64,000 nt of DNA from Oscillospiraceae bacterium (GCA_017465745.1 JAFTVM010000012.1:1-64000), one strand, 5' to 3'. Positions 24,835 to 32,549 are shown, numbered from the stretch's first letter. Program-made: numbers and translations. The notes: generated from the letters alone by a model not told the origin.

Positions 24835-25161
24835 TCAGGTTTCGATCTCCTTATACTGGACAAACCCCAGGGTCAGGAAATCCAGGTACACGTGCTTGTC
24901 AGGGGTCTTGCCCATGGTGACGCGGTGGCAATGAACTTCCCAGACGGGATTATTGTCCAGCTGTGTCTTCCGGATCTGGAACACATGGTTCCAGCTGCGG
25001 CCTTCCATGTAATAGTCATTGCGCAGGAAGCTGATCAGCTCCAGGCGGCGGAAATTGAAGGTGGGAAACGCATTCCTGATGCAGGTCTCGAAGAGCACCC
25101 CGGCATCGCGGACGCTGCCCTGCTCGAATACGCTGCGGATCATTGCGCTGTAGTTTGCCAT
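24835..25161 (-). CDS. Uncharacterised 108-residue protein
   Basis: No family recognised. The sequence looks like a real soluble alpha/beta protein (MIRSVFEQGSVRDAGVLFETCIRNAFPTFNFRRLELISFLRN...YLDFLTLGFVQYKEIET), rich in aromatic residues. GAGGAGGGCTAACT precedes ATG at 25161. It lies 12 bases downstream of the thioesterase gene and ends at a terminator, so it is the second gene of a two-gene operon. Confidence 0.75.
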   Translation of the reverse strand: MANYSAMIRSVFEQGSVRDAGVLFETCIRNAFPTFNFRRLELISFLRNDYYMEGRSWNHVFQIRKTQLDNNPVWEVHCHRVTMGKTPDKHVYLDFLTLGFVQYKEIET

Positions 25162-25173
25162 AGTTAGCCCTCC

Positions 25174-25560
25174 TCAGAGTTTGTTGTAGACCTTATCCAG
25201 GAACTTCTGGGAATTGACGATCACACGCTTGTGGGTACCCCGGCCGATCTCACCGGCTTCATCAAAGGCTGCCACGGCAAAGGTGATGACCCTGCCCTCG
25301 ACAGCGGTGACTTCCGCCTCTGCCCGTACGTCCAGACCCACGGGGGTCGAGGAAGTGTGCTGAATATTCAGCTCGGTGCCCACGGTGGTTTCCGTGTCCT
25401 TCAGGCAGCCGGCGATGGCTTCGCAGGCGGCGCCCTCCATCATGGCAGCCATGCAGGGGGTGGCATAGACCAGCAGGTCGCCGGAGCCGACGATTTTTGC
25501 GGTGTCCTCCCGCTCCACGGTGGTGCCCACTTCTGCCTTCATTCCGACGGTGATTTCCAT
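25174..25560 (-). CDS. Hotdog-fold thioesterase (FlK-like)
   Basis: A 128-residue single hotdog domain related to fluoroacetyl-CoA thioesterase-type proteins: 'GSGDLLVYATPCMAAMMEGAACEAIAGCL', 'ETTVGTELNIQHTSSTPVGLDVRAEAEVTAVEGRVITFAVAAFDEAGEIGRGTHKRVIV'. It probably hydrolyses a small acyl-CoA; the true substrate is unknown. I start it at ATG 25560, about 11 bases from GGAAAGG; the earlier in-frame GTG at 25569 almost touches that site. Its promoter diverges from that of pncB. Confidence 0.85.
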   Translation of the reverse strand: MEITVGMKAEVGTTVEREDTAKIVGSGDLLVYATPCMAAMMEGAACEAIAGCLKDTETTVGTELNIQHTSSTPVGLDVRAEAEVTAVEGRVITFAVAAFDEAGEIGRGTHKRVIVNSQKFLDKVYNKL

Positions 25561-25584
25561 ATCTATCACAACCTTTCCAATTAA

Positions 25585-25613
25585 AATATATACGAAATAC
25601 CAAACTATGTCAA
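25585..25613 (-). promoter_or_regulatory. Promoter of the thioesterase operon
   Basis: On the minus strand a consensus TTGACA (25613-25608) and TATATT (25590-25585) are spaced by 17 bases. Confidence 0.82.
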
Positions 25614-25623
25614 TAAAAACAGG

Positions 25624-25652
25624 TTGCGATTGTCTTATTTTGGGTTTATAAT
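25624..25652 (+). promoter_or_regulatory. pncB promoter
   Basis: TTGCGA (25624-25629) and TATAAT (25647-25652), 17-base spacer, 30 bases before the pncB ATG. It diverges from the thioesterase promoter with only 10 bases between the two -35 boxes. Confidence 0.82.
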
Positions 25653-25682
25653 AATGATATCAAATGCTGCGAGGTGTTAACG

Positions 25683-27134
25683 ATGATCGTTAATGACAAA
25701 CTTAATCTGACCATGCTCTGTGATTTCTATGAGTTGACCATGAGCCAGGGCTATTTCGCCAACGGTTACAAGGACCGTATCACCTATTTCGACGTGTTCT
25801 TCCGCCAGTGTCCCGACGGCGGCGGCTTCGCCATTGCCGCGGGTCTGGAGCAGATCGTCCAGTATATCCAGGATCTGCATTTCGCTCCCGAGGATATCGA
25901 GTACCTGCGCAAGCGCGGGATCTTCAGCGAGGAATTCCTGAACTACCTGGCAAACTTCAAGTTCACCGGCGATATTTGGGCTGTTCCCGAGGGAACTCCC
26001 ATTTTCCCCAAGGAACCCATCATGACCATCCGTGCTCCCGCCATTGAGGCCCAGCTCATTGAGACCTATATCCTGCTGTGCATCAATCACCAGAGCCTCA
26101 TTGCCACCAAGGCTAACCGTGTTGTCCGTGCCGCCCAGGGCCGTACCGTTCTGGAATTCGGCTCCCGCCGGGCCCAGGGCGCTGACGCCGCCATTCTGGG
26201 CGCCCGTGCTGCCTATATCGGCGGCTGCAACGGCACAGCCTGCACCATCTCCGATCAGCTCTTCGGCGTCTACGCCGGCGGCACCATGGCTCACGCCTGG
26301 GTGCAGATGTTCGACACCGAGTATGAGGCCTTCAAAGCCTATGCGCAGATGTATCCCACCAACTGCACCCTTCTGGTGGATACCTACAATACCCTCAAGT
26401 CCGGCGTGCCCAATGCCATCAAGGTTTTCAATGAAGTCCTCAAGCCCATGGGCATCACCAAGTGCGGCATCCGTCTGGACTCCGGCGATATGACCTACCT
26501 GACCCAGAAGGCCCGGCAGATGCTGGACGAGGCAGGCTGGACGGGCTGCCAGATCTCTGTTTCCAACTCTCTGGATGAGTATGTGATCCAGGATATTCTG
26601 CGCCAGGGCGCCAAGATCGACATGTTCGGCGTGGGCGAGCGGCTGATTACCGCCCGCAGCGAGCCTGTTTTCGGCGGCGTTTACAAGCTGGTGGCTGTGG
26701 AGCAGCCTGACGGTACCGTGATCCCCAAGATCAAGATCTCCGAGAACGTGGGTAAGATCACCAACCCCCACTACAAGCGCCTGTACCGCTTCTACGGCAA
26801 GGATACCAACAAGGCCATCGCCGACTATATGACGGTCTACGATGAAGTGGTGGACGACACCCAGAATATTGAGATCTTCGATCCCGAGGCAACCTGGAAG
26901 ACCAAGACGGTCTACAACTTTGAGGCCAGAGAGCTGCAGGTGCCCATTTTCAAGAACGGCAAGCTGGTCTACGAACTGCCTGCCCTGAAGGATATCCGGG
27001 CGCACTGCCTGGCAGAAGTGGACCGTCTGTGGGACGAGATCAAGCGTTTTGAGAATCCCCAGACCTACTATGTTGACCTGAGCCAGAAGCTGTGGGACAT
27101 TAAATACGGTCTGCTGAAGGCCAACAGCAAATGA
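25683..27134 (+). CDS. pncB: Nicotinate phosphoribosyltransferase
   Basis: A 483-residue enzyme that salvages nicotinate to NaMN for NAD synthesis. Family blocks: 'LTMLCDFYELTMSQGYF', 'FRQCPDGGGFAIAAGLEQIVQYI', 'LEFGSRRAQGADAAILGARAAYIGGCNGTA', 'MAHAWVQMF' and 'GIRLDSGDMTYLTQKAR'. ATG at 25683 is 8 bases from GAGGTG; the in-frame GTG at 25674 lies in that site. Its end overlaps the next gene (ATGA), suggesting the small membrane protein works with it. Confidence 0.95.
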   Translation: MIVNDKLNLTMLCDFYELTMSQGYFANGYKDRITYFDVFFRQCPDGGGFAIAAGLEQIVQYIQDLHFAPEDIEYLRKRGIFSEEFLNYLANFKFTGDIWAVPEGTPIFPKEPIMTIRAPAIEAQLIETYILLCINHQSLIATKANRVVRAAQGRTVLEFGSRRAQGADAAILGARAAYIGGCNGTACTISDQLFGVYAGGTMAHAWVQMFDTEYEAFKAYAQMYPTNCTLLVDTYNTLKSGVPNAIKVFNEVLKPMGITKCGIRLDSGDMTYLTQKARQMLDEAGWTGCQISVSNSLDEYVIQDILRQGAKIDMFGVGERLITARSEPVFGGVYKLVAVEQPDGTVIPKIKISENVGKITNPHYKRLYRFYGKDTNKAIADYMTVYDEVVDDTQNIEIFDPEATWKTKTVYNFEARELQVPIFKNGKLVYELPALKDIRAHCLAEVDRLWDEIKRFENPQTYYVDLSQKLWDIKYGLLKANSK

Positions 27135-27628
27135 GAAACGACGCAGCCCGTCACATGGCTCTGGGCGGGGTGATGGCGGCTCTGGCGGTGGTCATTATGG
27201 CCCTGGGCGGTATGATCCCCCTGAATACCTTTCTTTGCCCCATTCTGTGCATGATGCTGCTGCGGTTCGTGCTGGTCAGCTGCGGAAAACGGGTGGCCTG
27301 GGCCTGGTACGGTGCGGTTGCGATCCTGAGTCTGCTGCTGGGACCCGACAAGGAAGCCGCTGCCATTTTTGCGGTGCTTGGCTATTATCCCATCCTCAAG
27401 CCCAAGCTTGACAAAATGAAGCTGGGTCCGGTGCTGAAGCTGGCATTCTTCAACGCCGTGATCCTCTCCATGTACTGGGTGCTGATCCGGATTCTGGGCA
27501 TGGATCAGATCGCCAGTGACTATGCACAGCTTGGCTTGGCCATGACGGTTATTATGCTGATCCTGGGCAATGTGACCTTCTGGATGCTGGATATGGTACT
27601 GGGAAAACCAATAAGAAAAAGAAAGTAG
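27131..27628 (+). CDS. Small membrane protein coupled to pncB, S-component-like
   Basis: A 165-residue protein with about five hydrophobic helices (HMALGGVMAALAVVIMALGGMIP, AWYGAVAILSLLLG, LKLAFFNAVILSMYWVLIRI, LGLAMTVIMLILGNVTFWML) and a basic tail. The N-terminal Ala/Gly-rich first helix resembles S components of energy-coupling-factor vitamin transporters, but I cannot place it in a named family. The ATGA overlap with pncB makes a role in niacin uptake an attractive inference, not an observation. Confidence 0.75.
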   Translation: MRNDAARHMALGGVMAALAVVIMALGGMIPLNTFLCPILCMMLLRFVLVSCGKRVAWAWYGAVAILSLLLGPDKEAAAIFAVLGYYPILKPKLDKMKLGPVLKLAFFNAVILSMYWVLIRILGMDQIASDYAQLGLAMTVIMLILGNVTFWMLDMVLGKPIRKRK

Positions 27629-27654
27629 GGGCGGATTTCCGCCCCTGCGTTTTT
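27627..27654 (+). terminator. Terminator of the pncB operon
   Basis: An 8-bp stem AGGGGCGG/CCGCCCCT (27627-27634 with 27639-27646) and T5 after GCG. It sits immediately upstream of the GIY-YIG gene start. Confidence 0.75.
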
Positions 27655-27664
27655 GGGAGAAACT

Positions 27665-27916
27665 ATGTGGTACTTATATATCCTCCGCTGTGGGGACGGG
27701 ACGCTTTACACCGGCATTACCACCGATGTGGAAAAGCGTCTGGAAGCCCACCGGGTGGGGAAGGGCGCGAAATATACCCGGGGCCGCGGCCCTCTGGAGG
27801 TGGTATACCGGGAAGTGTGCGGCACCCATTCCGAGGCCCTCAGACGGGAGCTGGCGGTCAAAGCCATGCCCCGGGAGGAAAAGCAGAAACTCATCGAAAA
27901 CTTAAAACTTCTTTAA
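27665..27916 (+). CDS. GIY-YIG domain protein (UPF0213/YhbQ type)
   Basis: An 83-residue single GIY-YIG nuclease-like domain: 'MWYLYILRCGDGTLYTGITTDVEKRLEAHRVGKGAKYTRGRGPLEVVY', with Y-Y-I and Y-T-G-I core, a conserved Arg in the helix, and a Glu in 'EALRRELAVK'. Such small proteins are widespread in bacteria; a DNA-repair role is suspected but not certain. GGGAGA precedes ATG 27665; the TTG at 27653 overlaps the terminator T-run. Confidence 0.9.
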   Translation: MWYLYILRCGDGTLYTGITTDVEKRLEAHRVGKGAKYTRGRGPLEVVYREVCGTHSEALRRELAVKAMPREEKQKLIENLKLL

Positions 27917-27927
27917 GAAATGGTATA

Positions 27928-27965
27928 TTGAATTCTTAACTTCCCGGGGCTATAATACCCGGGAA
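27928..27965 (+). promoter_or_regulatory. Promoter of the YwaF-like gene with palindrome around the -10
   Basis: TTGAAT (27928-27933) and TATAAT (27951-27956), 17-base spacer. An exact 8-bp inverted repeat TTCCCGGG/CCCGGGAA (27941-27948 with 27958-27965) flanks the -10 box symmetrically, as an operator would. Confidence 0.7.
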
Positions 27966-27990
27966 TTTTGAATTTAAGGAGTGTTCTTCC

Positions 27991-28716
27991 ATGAAATATT
28001 TCTGGTATACCTCTGACACCATCCCCAAGGGGCTGGGATGGTCGCATTTTGATCCGCTGCATCTGGCGTGGCTTCTGGGTGGCGTGGCAGTCATTGCGTT
28101 GTGCTGTCTGCTATACAGGCGGCTGAATGAAAAACAGCGTGGCAGCTTCCGTAAGACGATTGCACTGCTGCTGATTGCCGACGAGCTGTGGAAGGTGGTC
28201 CCAATGGTGGCCATGGGTGTATTCCGGGTGGCCTATCTGCCCTTTGAACTGTGCAGCATCAACCTGTTTCTCATCGCATGGCATGCCTGGCGGCCTGGCA
28301 AAACCCTTTCCACGTTCCTTTACACGGTCTGCATCCCCGGCGCCCTGGCGGCGATGTTGTTTCCCACCTGGACGAAGCTGCCTGCATGGAATTTTATGCT
28401 GATCCACAGTTTCACGGTCCACATCCTGCTGATCCTGTATCCCGTGGTATTGACGGCGGGGGGCGACATCAAGCCCCGGCTGCGGGATGTGCCGAAATGC
28501 ATGGCGCTGCTGCTGGTCCTGGCGGGAATCGCCCTGATGCTGAATCTGTCCTGGGATACGAACTTCATGTTCCTGATGGATGTAGGCAAGAGCAATCCCC
28601 TGTACATTTTTGAAAAAGCCTGGGGCAATCATCTGCTGGGATTCCCGGTGCTCATCAGCGCCATCGTCATCGTCATGTATGTGCCCATTGAGCTTTACCA
28701 CAAACTGAAAAGATAA
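27991..28716 (+). CDS. YwaF/TIGR02206-like integral membrane protein
   Basis: A 241-residue protein with about seven hydrophobic segments. Recognisable features of the TIGR02206/YwaF family are the start 'FWYTSD...FDPLHLAWLLGGVAVIAL', 'LPFELCSINLFLIAWHAW', 'HSFTVHILLILYPVVL' and 'LNLSWDTNFMFLMD'. Function unknown. TAAGGAGTG precedes ATG. It is monocistronic between its own promoter and a terminator at 28720. Confidence 0.82.
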   Translation: MKYFWYTSDTIPKGLGWSHFDPLHLAWLLGGVAVIALCCLLYRRLNEKQRGSFRKTIALLLIADELWKVVPMVAMGVFRVAYLPFELCSINLFLIAWHAWRPGKTLSTFLYTVCIPGALAAMLFPTWTKLPAWNFMLIHSFTVHILLILYPVVLTAGGDIKPRLRDVPKCMALLLVLAGIALMLNLSWDTNFMFLMDVGKSNPLYIFEKAWGNHLLGFPVLISAIVIVMYVPIELYHKLKR

Positions 28717-28719
28717 GAA

Positions 28720-28752
28720 AAATCCCGAAGACCGTAACGGTCTTCGGGATTT
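28720..28752. terminator. Bidirectional terminator
   Basis: A 15-bp perfect stem (28720-28734 with 28738-28752, loop TAA) with A and T runs at the edges, between the convergent YwaF-like and DMT genes. Confidence 0.88.
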
Positions 28753-28792
28753 TCTGCTAACGTATCCTCCGGGGAGGATGATTTGTATTGTG

Positions 28793-29719
28793 TTACAGTT
28801 CTTCGGCTACCGCCAGGAGCAGGATGCCGAAAATGACAACGGCAATAAAGGCGTAGGTCTTCCAGTTGAGCTTTTCCTTCAGGAAAATACGGGACAGAAG
28901 CAGAGAAACAACGCAGACGGAGGAGAGAATGGGAGCGGCAACGGCGTCCACACCACCCAGGGCGTAAACATAGGTAAACTGACCTGCGGTTTCGAACACG
29001 GCAGCCAGGATCTTGTCCTTGTGCTGGGGCACGGGGCCGAACTTAACCTTCTTTGCCTTCATGAAGATGTACAGACCCAGGGCGAACAGCGCGAAGGTCA
29101 GCTCGTAACTGGTGTTGGCAACGGCTTCGATGGTTTCTTCGGTAACATCCACCAGGGGTGTAGCGGCGATGTCTTCGACCAGGAAGAAGGCATCATCCAG
29201 GAAGGTGCCGAAGGCATCCAGCAGGGCATACACAAAGGGCATGCAGAAGGCGATGAAGGCTAATCTTTTGCCCAGCTTCTTCTTTCTGGTGGTCTCGCCG
29301 TGGTTTTCCAGGTAACCCACGCCCACAACACCGATGGCAATGACTGCAACGGCAATCCAGGTCATGACGGAGAATTCGTCCTTCATGAAAATGGCGAACA
29401 GAAGCACACAGATGACACCGGCGGTATTCTCGATGGGATCGGAAATGGATTCCTCCAGGAAGCGCATGCCGAAATAGGAGAACGCCATGGAGATGATGTA
29501 CATCAGGGAAACGGGCAGATAAGCGATCAGGTTCATGGGGTTGTAGCCAATATCCTGCGTCAGCAGCGTAAACAGTGCGTGCAGACCCATGACGACACCG
29601 ACCCAGACACAGATCTTCAGGTGGGAATACTTCTCGTCGGGACGGGCGCCTTTCTTGTAGAAAAGCTCCGCAGTGCCCCACAGCAGGGCGGTTGCAATAG
29701 AGAAAAACAACCAGGACAT
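28793..29719 (-). CDS. DMT superfamily (EamA-like) transporter
   Basis: A 308-residue membrane protein with ten predicted helices in two EamA-like halves: 'MSWLFFSIATALLWGTAELFYKKGA' opens the first half and 'ILAAVFETAGQFTYVYALGGVDAVAAPILSSVCVVSLLLSRIFLKEKLNWKTYAFIAVVIFGILLL' ends the second, with the usual 'xxxEKLxxxxxxG' ending. The central region is longer than usual, with an acidic stretch (VDVTEETIEAVANTS). Substrate unknown. A repeat of the TGTCATTGCGA type begins about 30 bases upstream of its start. Confidence 0.85.
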   Translation of the reverse strand: MSWLFFSIATALLWGTAELFYKKGARPDEKYSHLKICVWVGVVMGLHALFTLLTQDIGYNPMNLIAYLPVSLMYIISMAFSYFGMRFLEESISDPIENTAGVICVLLFAIFMKDEFSVMTWIAVAVIAIGVVGVGYLENHGETTRKKKLGKRLAFIAFCMPFVYALLDAFGTFLDDAFFLVEDIAATPLVDVTEETIEAVANTSYELTFALFALGLYIFMKAKKVKFGPVPQHKDKILAAVFETAGQFTYVYALGGVDAVAAPILSSVCVVSLLLSRIFLKEKLNWKTYAFIAVVIFGILLLAVAEEL

Positions 29720-29751
29720 ATTATTACCTCTTTCTTTTTAATTGATACAAA

Positions 29752-29849
29752 TGTCATTGCGAACCAGTCCGAAGACTGGTGTGGCAATCTCCTTAGGGTT
29801 TGCGAAATTTGCAGGGGCTTGCCACGTCGCTTCGCTCCTCGCAATGACA
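29752..29849. repeat. Palindromic intergenic repeat, TGTCATTGCGA type
   Basis: 98 bp bounded by TGTCATTGCGAACCAG and TCGCAATGACA, with an internal hairpin CCAGTCCGAAGACTGG and the inner GTGGCAATC / TTGCCACGTCGCTTCG segments. It lies between the DMT gene start and the end of the PLP-enzyme gene, both on the minus strand. Confidence 0.85.
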
Positions 29850-29853
29850 GTTT

Positions 29854-31137
29854 TTACAAAGTCACCAGACCGGCGTCCACCATCTTCTGCAGGCTGTTCA
29901 GAATACCCAGCTTTGCGTGGTGCCAGGTCAGGCCGCCCTGGAAATAGACGGCATAGGGTTCCCGGATGGGACCGTCGGCAGACAGTTCCATGGTGCTGCC
30001 CTGAACGAATGCACCGGCAGCCATGATGACCTGGTTTTCATAACCGGGCATATCGCCGGGGATGGGCGTGGCGAAGCTGTCCACAGGGGCGGCGGACTGG
30101 ATGCCCTTACAGAAGGCGATCATGCCTGCCTCGCTGCCCAGCTCCACAGCCTGGATGATGTCGTGGCGGCTCTCGGTGGCGTTGGGCACGCAGCGGAAGC
30201 CCAGGGGCTCATAGAGGTTGGCGGCAAAGATGGCGCCCTTTTCCGCGTTGGCAGTGACGCTGGGAGACAGGAAGAAGCCCTGATACATCTGGGTCATCAG
30301 ACCGAAGTTTGCGCCCACTTCCTGGCCCAGACCGGGTGCGGAAAGACGGTAGGCGCAGCGGTCGATGCACTCCCGGGTGCCGGCGATATAGCCGCCGGAG
30401 GAGGCCAGGCCACCGCCGGGATTCTTGATCAGGGAACCGACGATCATATCAGCGCCCACGTCAGAGGGCTCGATGGTCTCCACAAATTCGCCGTAGCAGT
30501 TGTCCACCATGATCTTTACGTCGGGCTTGATGGACTTGCAGAAGGCGATCAGCTCGCCGATCTGGGTGACGGAGAAGGTTGGACGGGTGGCATAGCCCTT
30601 GGAACGCTGGATGGTGATGAGCTTGGTTTTCTCGTTGATAGCGGCGCGGATGCCTTCATAGTCGAAGGCGCCGCCCTCCAGCAGATCCACCTGCCGGTAG
30701 GAAACGCCGTACTCTGCCAGGGAACAGGGACTGGGACGGATGCCAATGACCTCCTGCAGGGTATCGTAGGGCAGGCCCACGGGGCTCAGCAGCTCGTCGC
30801 CGGGCAGCAGGTTGGCGCTGAGGGCGATGGTCAGAGCGTGGGTGCCGCAGGTGATATGGGGGCGCACCAGGGCGGCTTCTGTGTGGAACACGTCGGCGTA
30901 GACCTGCTCCAGCTTGTCGCGGCCTTCGTCGTTGTAGCCGTATCCGGAGGAAGCGGCAAAGCAGGTTGCGCTGACCCGGTTTTTTACGAATGCAGCCAGA
31001 ACCTTGGCCTGGTTGTATTCGGCAACCTTGTCAATTTTCTCGAAACGGTCCTTCAGCCGTGCGATGGCCTCTTCGCCATACTGGTATACAGCAGGGGAAA
31101 TGCCCATGCTTTCATAGATTTCAGTCAATTCTTTCAT
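29854..31137 (-). CDS. ynbB: Methionine gamma-lyase-like PLP enzyme (YnbB / PF06838 family)
   Basis: A 427-residue fold-type I PLP protein of the Cys/Met-metabolism relatives once called aluminium-resistance proteins. Markers: 'VSATCFAASSGYGYNDEGRDKLEQVYADVFHTEAALVRPHITCGTHALTIAL', 'KIMVDNCYGEFVETIEPSDVGADMIVGSLIKNPGGGLA' (with the likely PLP Lys in SLIKN) and 'GYIAG'. The exact reaction is unproven. Start at ATG 31137, eight bases after GAGGA and just four bases beyond the stop of the AbrB-type gene; the longer ORF to 31182 would overlap that gene. Confidence 0.9.
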   Translation of the reverse strand: MKELTEIYESMGISPAVYQYGEEAIARLKDRFEKIDKVAEYNQAKVLAAFVKNRVSATCFAASSGYGYNDEGRDKLEQVYADVFHTEAALVRPHITCGTHALTIALSANLLPGDELLSPVGLPYDTLQEVIGIRPSPCSLAEYGVSYRQVDLLEGGAFDYEGIRAAINEKTKLITIQRSKGYATRPTFSVTQIGELIAFCKSIKPDVKIMVDNCYGEFVETIEPSDVGADMIVGSLIKNPGGGLASSGGYIAGTRECIDRCAYRLSAPGLGQEVGANFGLMTQMYQGFFLSPSVTANAEKGAIFAANLYEPLGFRCVPNATESRHDIIQAVELGSEAGMIAFCKGIQSAAPVDSFATPIPGDMPGYENQVIMAAGAFVQGSTMELSADGPIREPYAVYFQGGLTWHHAKLGILNSLQKMVDAGLVTL

Positions 31138-31141
31138 ATGT

Positions 31142-31381
31142 TTATTCCTCGTTATCAATAGAATGGAAAATTTTCTGTGCAAGATCGTTCAGGGCCTCGG
31201 GCTTGCTGATGATCAGACCGGTTTCGGATCTGCCGAGAATCAGCAGGGTGTCGCCGGGTTCTATGCCAAAAAATTCCCGGGCATCCTTGGGGATGACGAT
31301 CTGCCCCCGGTCGCCGACCTTCGCCGTGCCGAAGACACGCTGGGCCTTGCCTTTGCCCAGGATATGCTTACCGCCTGCCAT
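31142..31381 (-). CDS. AbrB/MazE-like (SpoVT-type) DNA-binding domain protein
   Basis: A 79-residue protein with one swapped-hairpin AbrB domain: 'RVFGTAKVGDRGQIVIPKDAREFFGIEPGDTLLILGRSETGLIISKPEAL'. The tail LNDLAQKIFHSIDNEE is a short helix. It may be a transition-state type regulator of its own operon with the PLP enzyme; no toxin gene is beside it, so an antitoxin role is not supported. GGAGGGCAGCC precedes ATG. Confidence 0.88.
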   Translation of the reverse strand: MAGGKHILGKGKAQRVFGTAKVGDRGQIVIPKDAREFFGIEPGDTLLILGRSETGLIISKPEALNDLAQKIFHSIDNEE

Positions 31382-31424
31382 GGCTGCCCTCCTTTCATAT
31401 TTTTCATACTTTTCACACCGGGAG

Positions 31425-31464
31425 ATTGTAACAAAATCCGCCCCGGTTGTCAATACCGGGGCGG
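31425..31464 (-). promoter_or_regulatory. Composite element: HD-gene terminator with the AbrB-operon -35 in its loop
   Basis: A 10-bp perfect stem CCGCCCCGGT/ACCGGGGCGG (31438-31447 with 31455-31464) ends the HD-gene transcript, followed on the minus strand by ATTTTGTT. Its loop carries TTGACA (31453-31448), which with TACAAT (31430-31425), spacer 17, forms the promoter of the AbrB-PLP operon. A near copy is at 32585-32625. Confidence 0.8.
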
Positions 31465-31476
31465 TAAAAATATGGG

Positions 31477-31917
31477 TTATTCTTCCATGGTCAGAATCTG
31501 GCGGGCTTTGCTGTATTTTTCCTGCCATGCGCTCAGCCGTTCGGCGGGGATATCGGAGCCGGCGCAGCGGCTCTGGTCGGAATTATGAGCCAGGTCCGCA
31601 AGCTTTACCTTTTTGGCGATGGGATTTCGCCCGATGGCCCGGACGTAGTCGAAATAATCCACACCCTCGGCGTGGGTCATCAGGGCCACAGCCTCCACCA
31701 CTTCCCGGGGAAATTCCTTTGCCAGATCTTCCAGGGTCACATCCGTATCCTCCACCGTGTCGTGGAGCAGGGCCACGCAGCAGGAGAATTCGTCATCCAT
31801 CTGCTCTGCCAGATGGACGGGATGAAAAATATAGGGTGCGCCGGATTTGTCGAACTGGCCATGGTGGGCGGCATAGGCAATCAGCATGGCCTTTTTTGTC
31901 AGGGGTGTGTAGATCAT
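31477..31917 (-). CDS. HD-domain hydrolase, MESH1/RelA-SpoT hydrolase-like
   Basis: A 146-residue protein with an HD fold like the (p)ppGpp hydrolase domain of SpoT and the stand-alone MESH1 enzymes: 'KKAMLIAYAAHHGQFDKSGAPYIFHPVHLAEQM', 'CCVALLHDTVEDTDVTLEDLAKEFP', 'VVEAVALMTHAEGVDYFDYVRAI', and 'KVKLADLAHNSD'. The His, HD pair and Asp metal ligands are all present. It could act as a small alarmone hydrolase, or on other phosphorylated nucleotides. It overlaps the upstream phospholipase-like gene by four bases. Confidence 0.88.
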   Translation of the reverse strand: MIYTPLTKKAMLIAYAAHHGQFDKSGAPYIFHPVHLAEQMDDEFSCCVALLHDTVEDTDVTLEDLAKEFPREVVEAVALMTHAEGVDYFDYVRAIGRNPIAKKVKLADLAHNSDQSRCAGSDIPAERLSAWQEKYSKARQILTMEE

Positions 31918-32549
31918 TTCAGAACCTCCATGATATATGTGATGCAGTCATCCACAAAGCTGTCGTATTCTTCCTCCGTCAGGTAGGTAAATACCCGGTC
32001 TGGGTCTTCTCCCTCTTCCAGATAGAAGTCCGTCACCGCCTGCCGGCGCAGCTCGAAGGCGTCGGCGGTGAAGAAGTCGATATAGCTGTTGACGAATCCA
32101 ACGCTCCCCAGATATGCACGGAAGGCCCGGAAGCCGGGATGCTTTTTCAGATACAGCCGGTCCAGATCGTACCAGTCTTTCTTAATTGCCTGCCACGCTG
32201 CCTCTGGAAAATCCTGCCGGGTGGGCCAGGCGATGCGGTCGGACCAGCAAAGATCCGTCAGCAGATGGGTGTAATAGCCCAGATAAAAGGCATACTGCTT
32301 TTCATCGTAGTCCGCGACAATATCGGGGGAGAAGTACCGCTGCCGGTAGGCATCCAGGTCCATGGCCTTTTTGCCGGTGCCGTCATCAGTACGGAAATGG
32401 GAAACGGTCTGATCGGGGAAGAAGCCGTGCTCCGTCGGCGCGCCGCTATCCGGGGCCAGATTACCCATGATGAATTCGATGGGGGAGAGGTTGGGGATAC
32501 GGTCGAGAAGCTGGTCTGCGACCCGCAGATGGATCATCCAGGATGCCAC
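31914..32549 (-). CDS. Zinc-dependent phospholipase C-like protein
   Basis: A 211-residue protein resembling the zinc-dependent phospholipase C family (PF00882): N-terminal 'ASWMIHLRVADQLLDR', 'FIMGNLAPDSGAPTEHGFFPDQTVSHFR' and 'AFYLGYYTHLLTDLCW', which supply the His and Asp zinc ligands. There is no secretion signal, so it is probably cytoplasmic and its substrate is unknown. I use GTG at 32549, 8 bases after AGGAGG; the GTG at 32558 is part of that site. Translationally coupled to the HD hydrolase gene. Confidence 0.82.
   Translation of the reverse strand: MASWMIHLRVADQLLDRIPNLSPIEFIMGNLAPDSGAPTEHGFFPDQTVSHFRTDDGTGKKAMDLDAYRQRYFSPDIVADYDEKQYAFYLGYYTHLLTDLCWSDRIAWPTRQDFPEAAWQAIKKDWYDLDRLYLKKHPGFRAFRAYLGSVGFVNSYIDFFTADAFELRRQAVTDFYLEEGEDPDRVFTYLTEEEYDSFVDDCITYIMEVLK

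Noticed and set aside
31142..31381. The AbrB-type gene as antitoxin of a toxin-antitoxin pair
   Set aside because: The adjacent gene is a 427-residue PLP enzyme, not a toxin; the domain is of the SpoVT/AbrB type.
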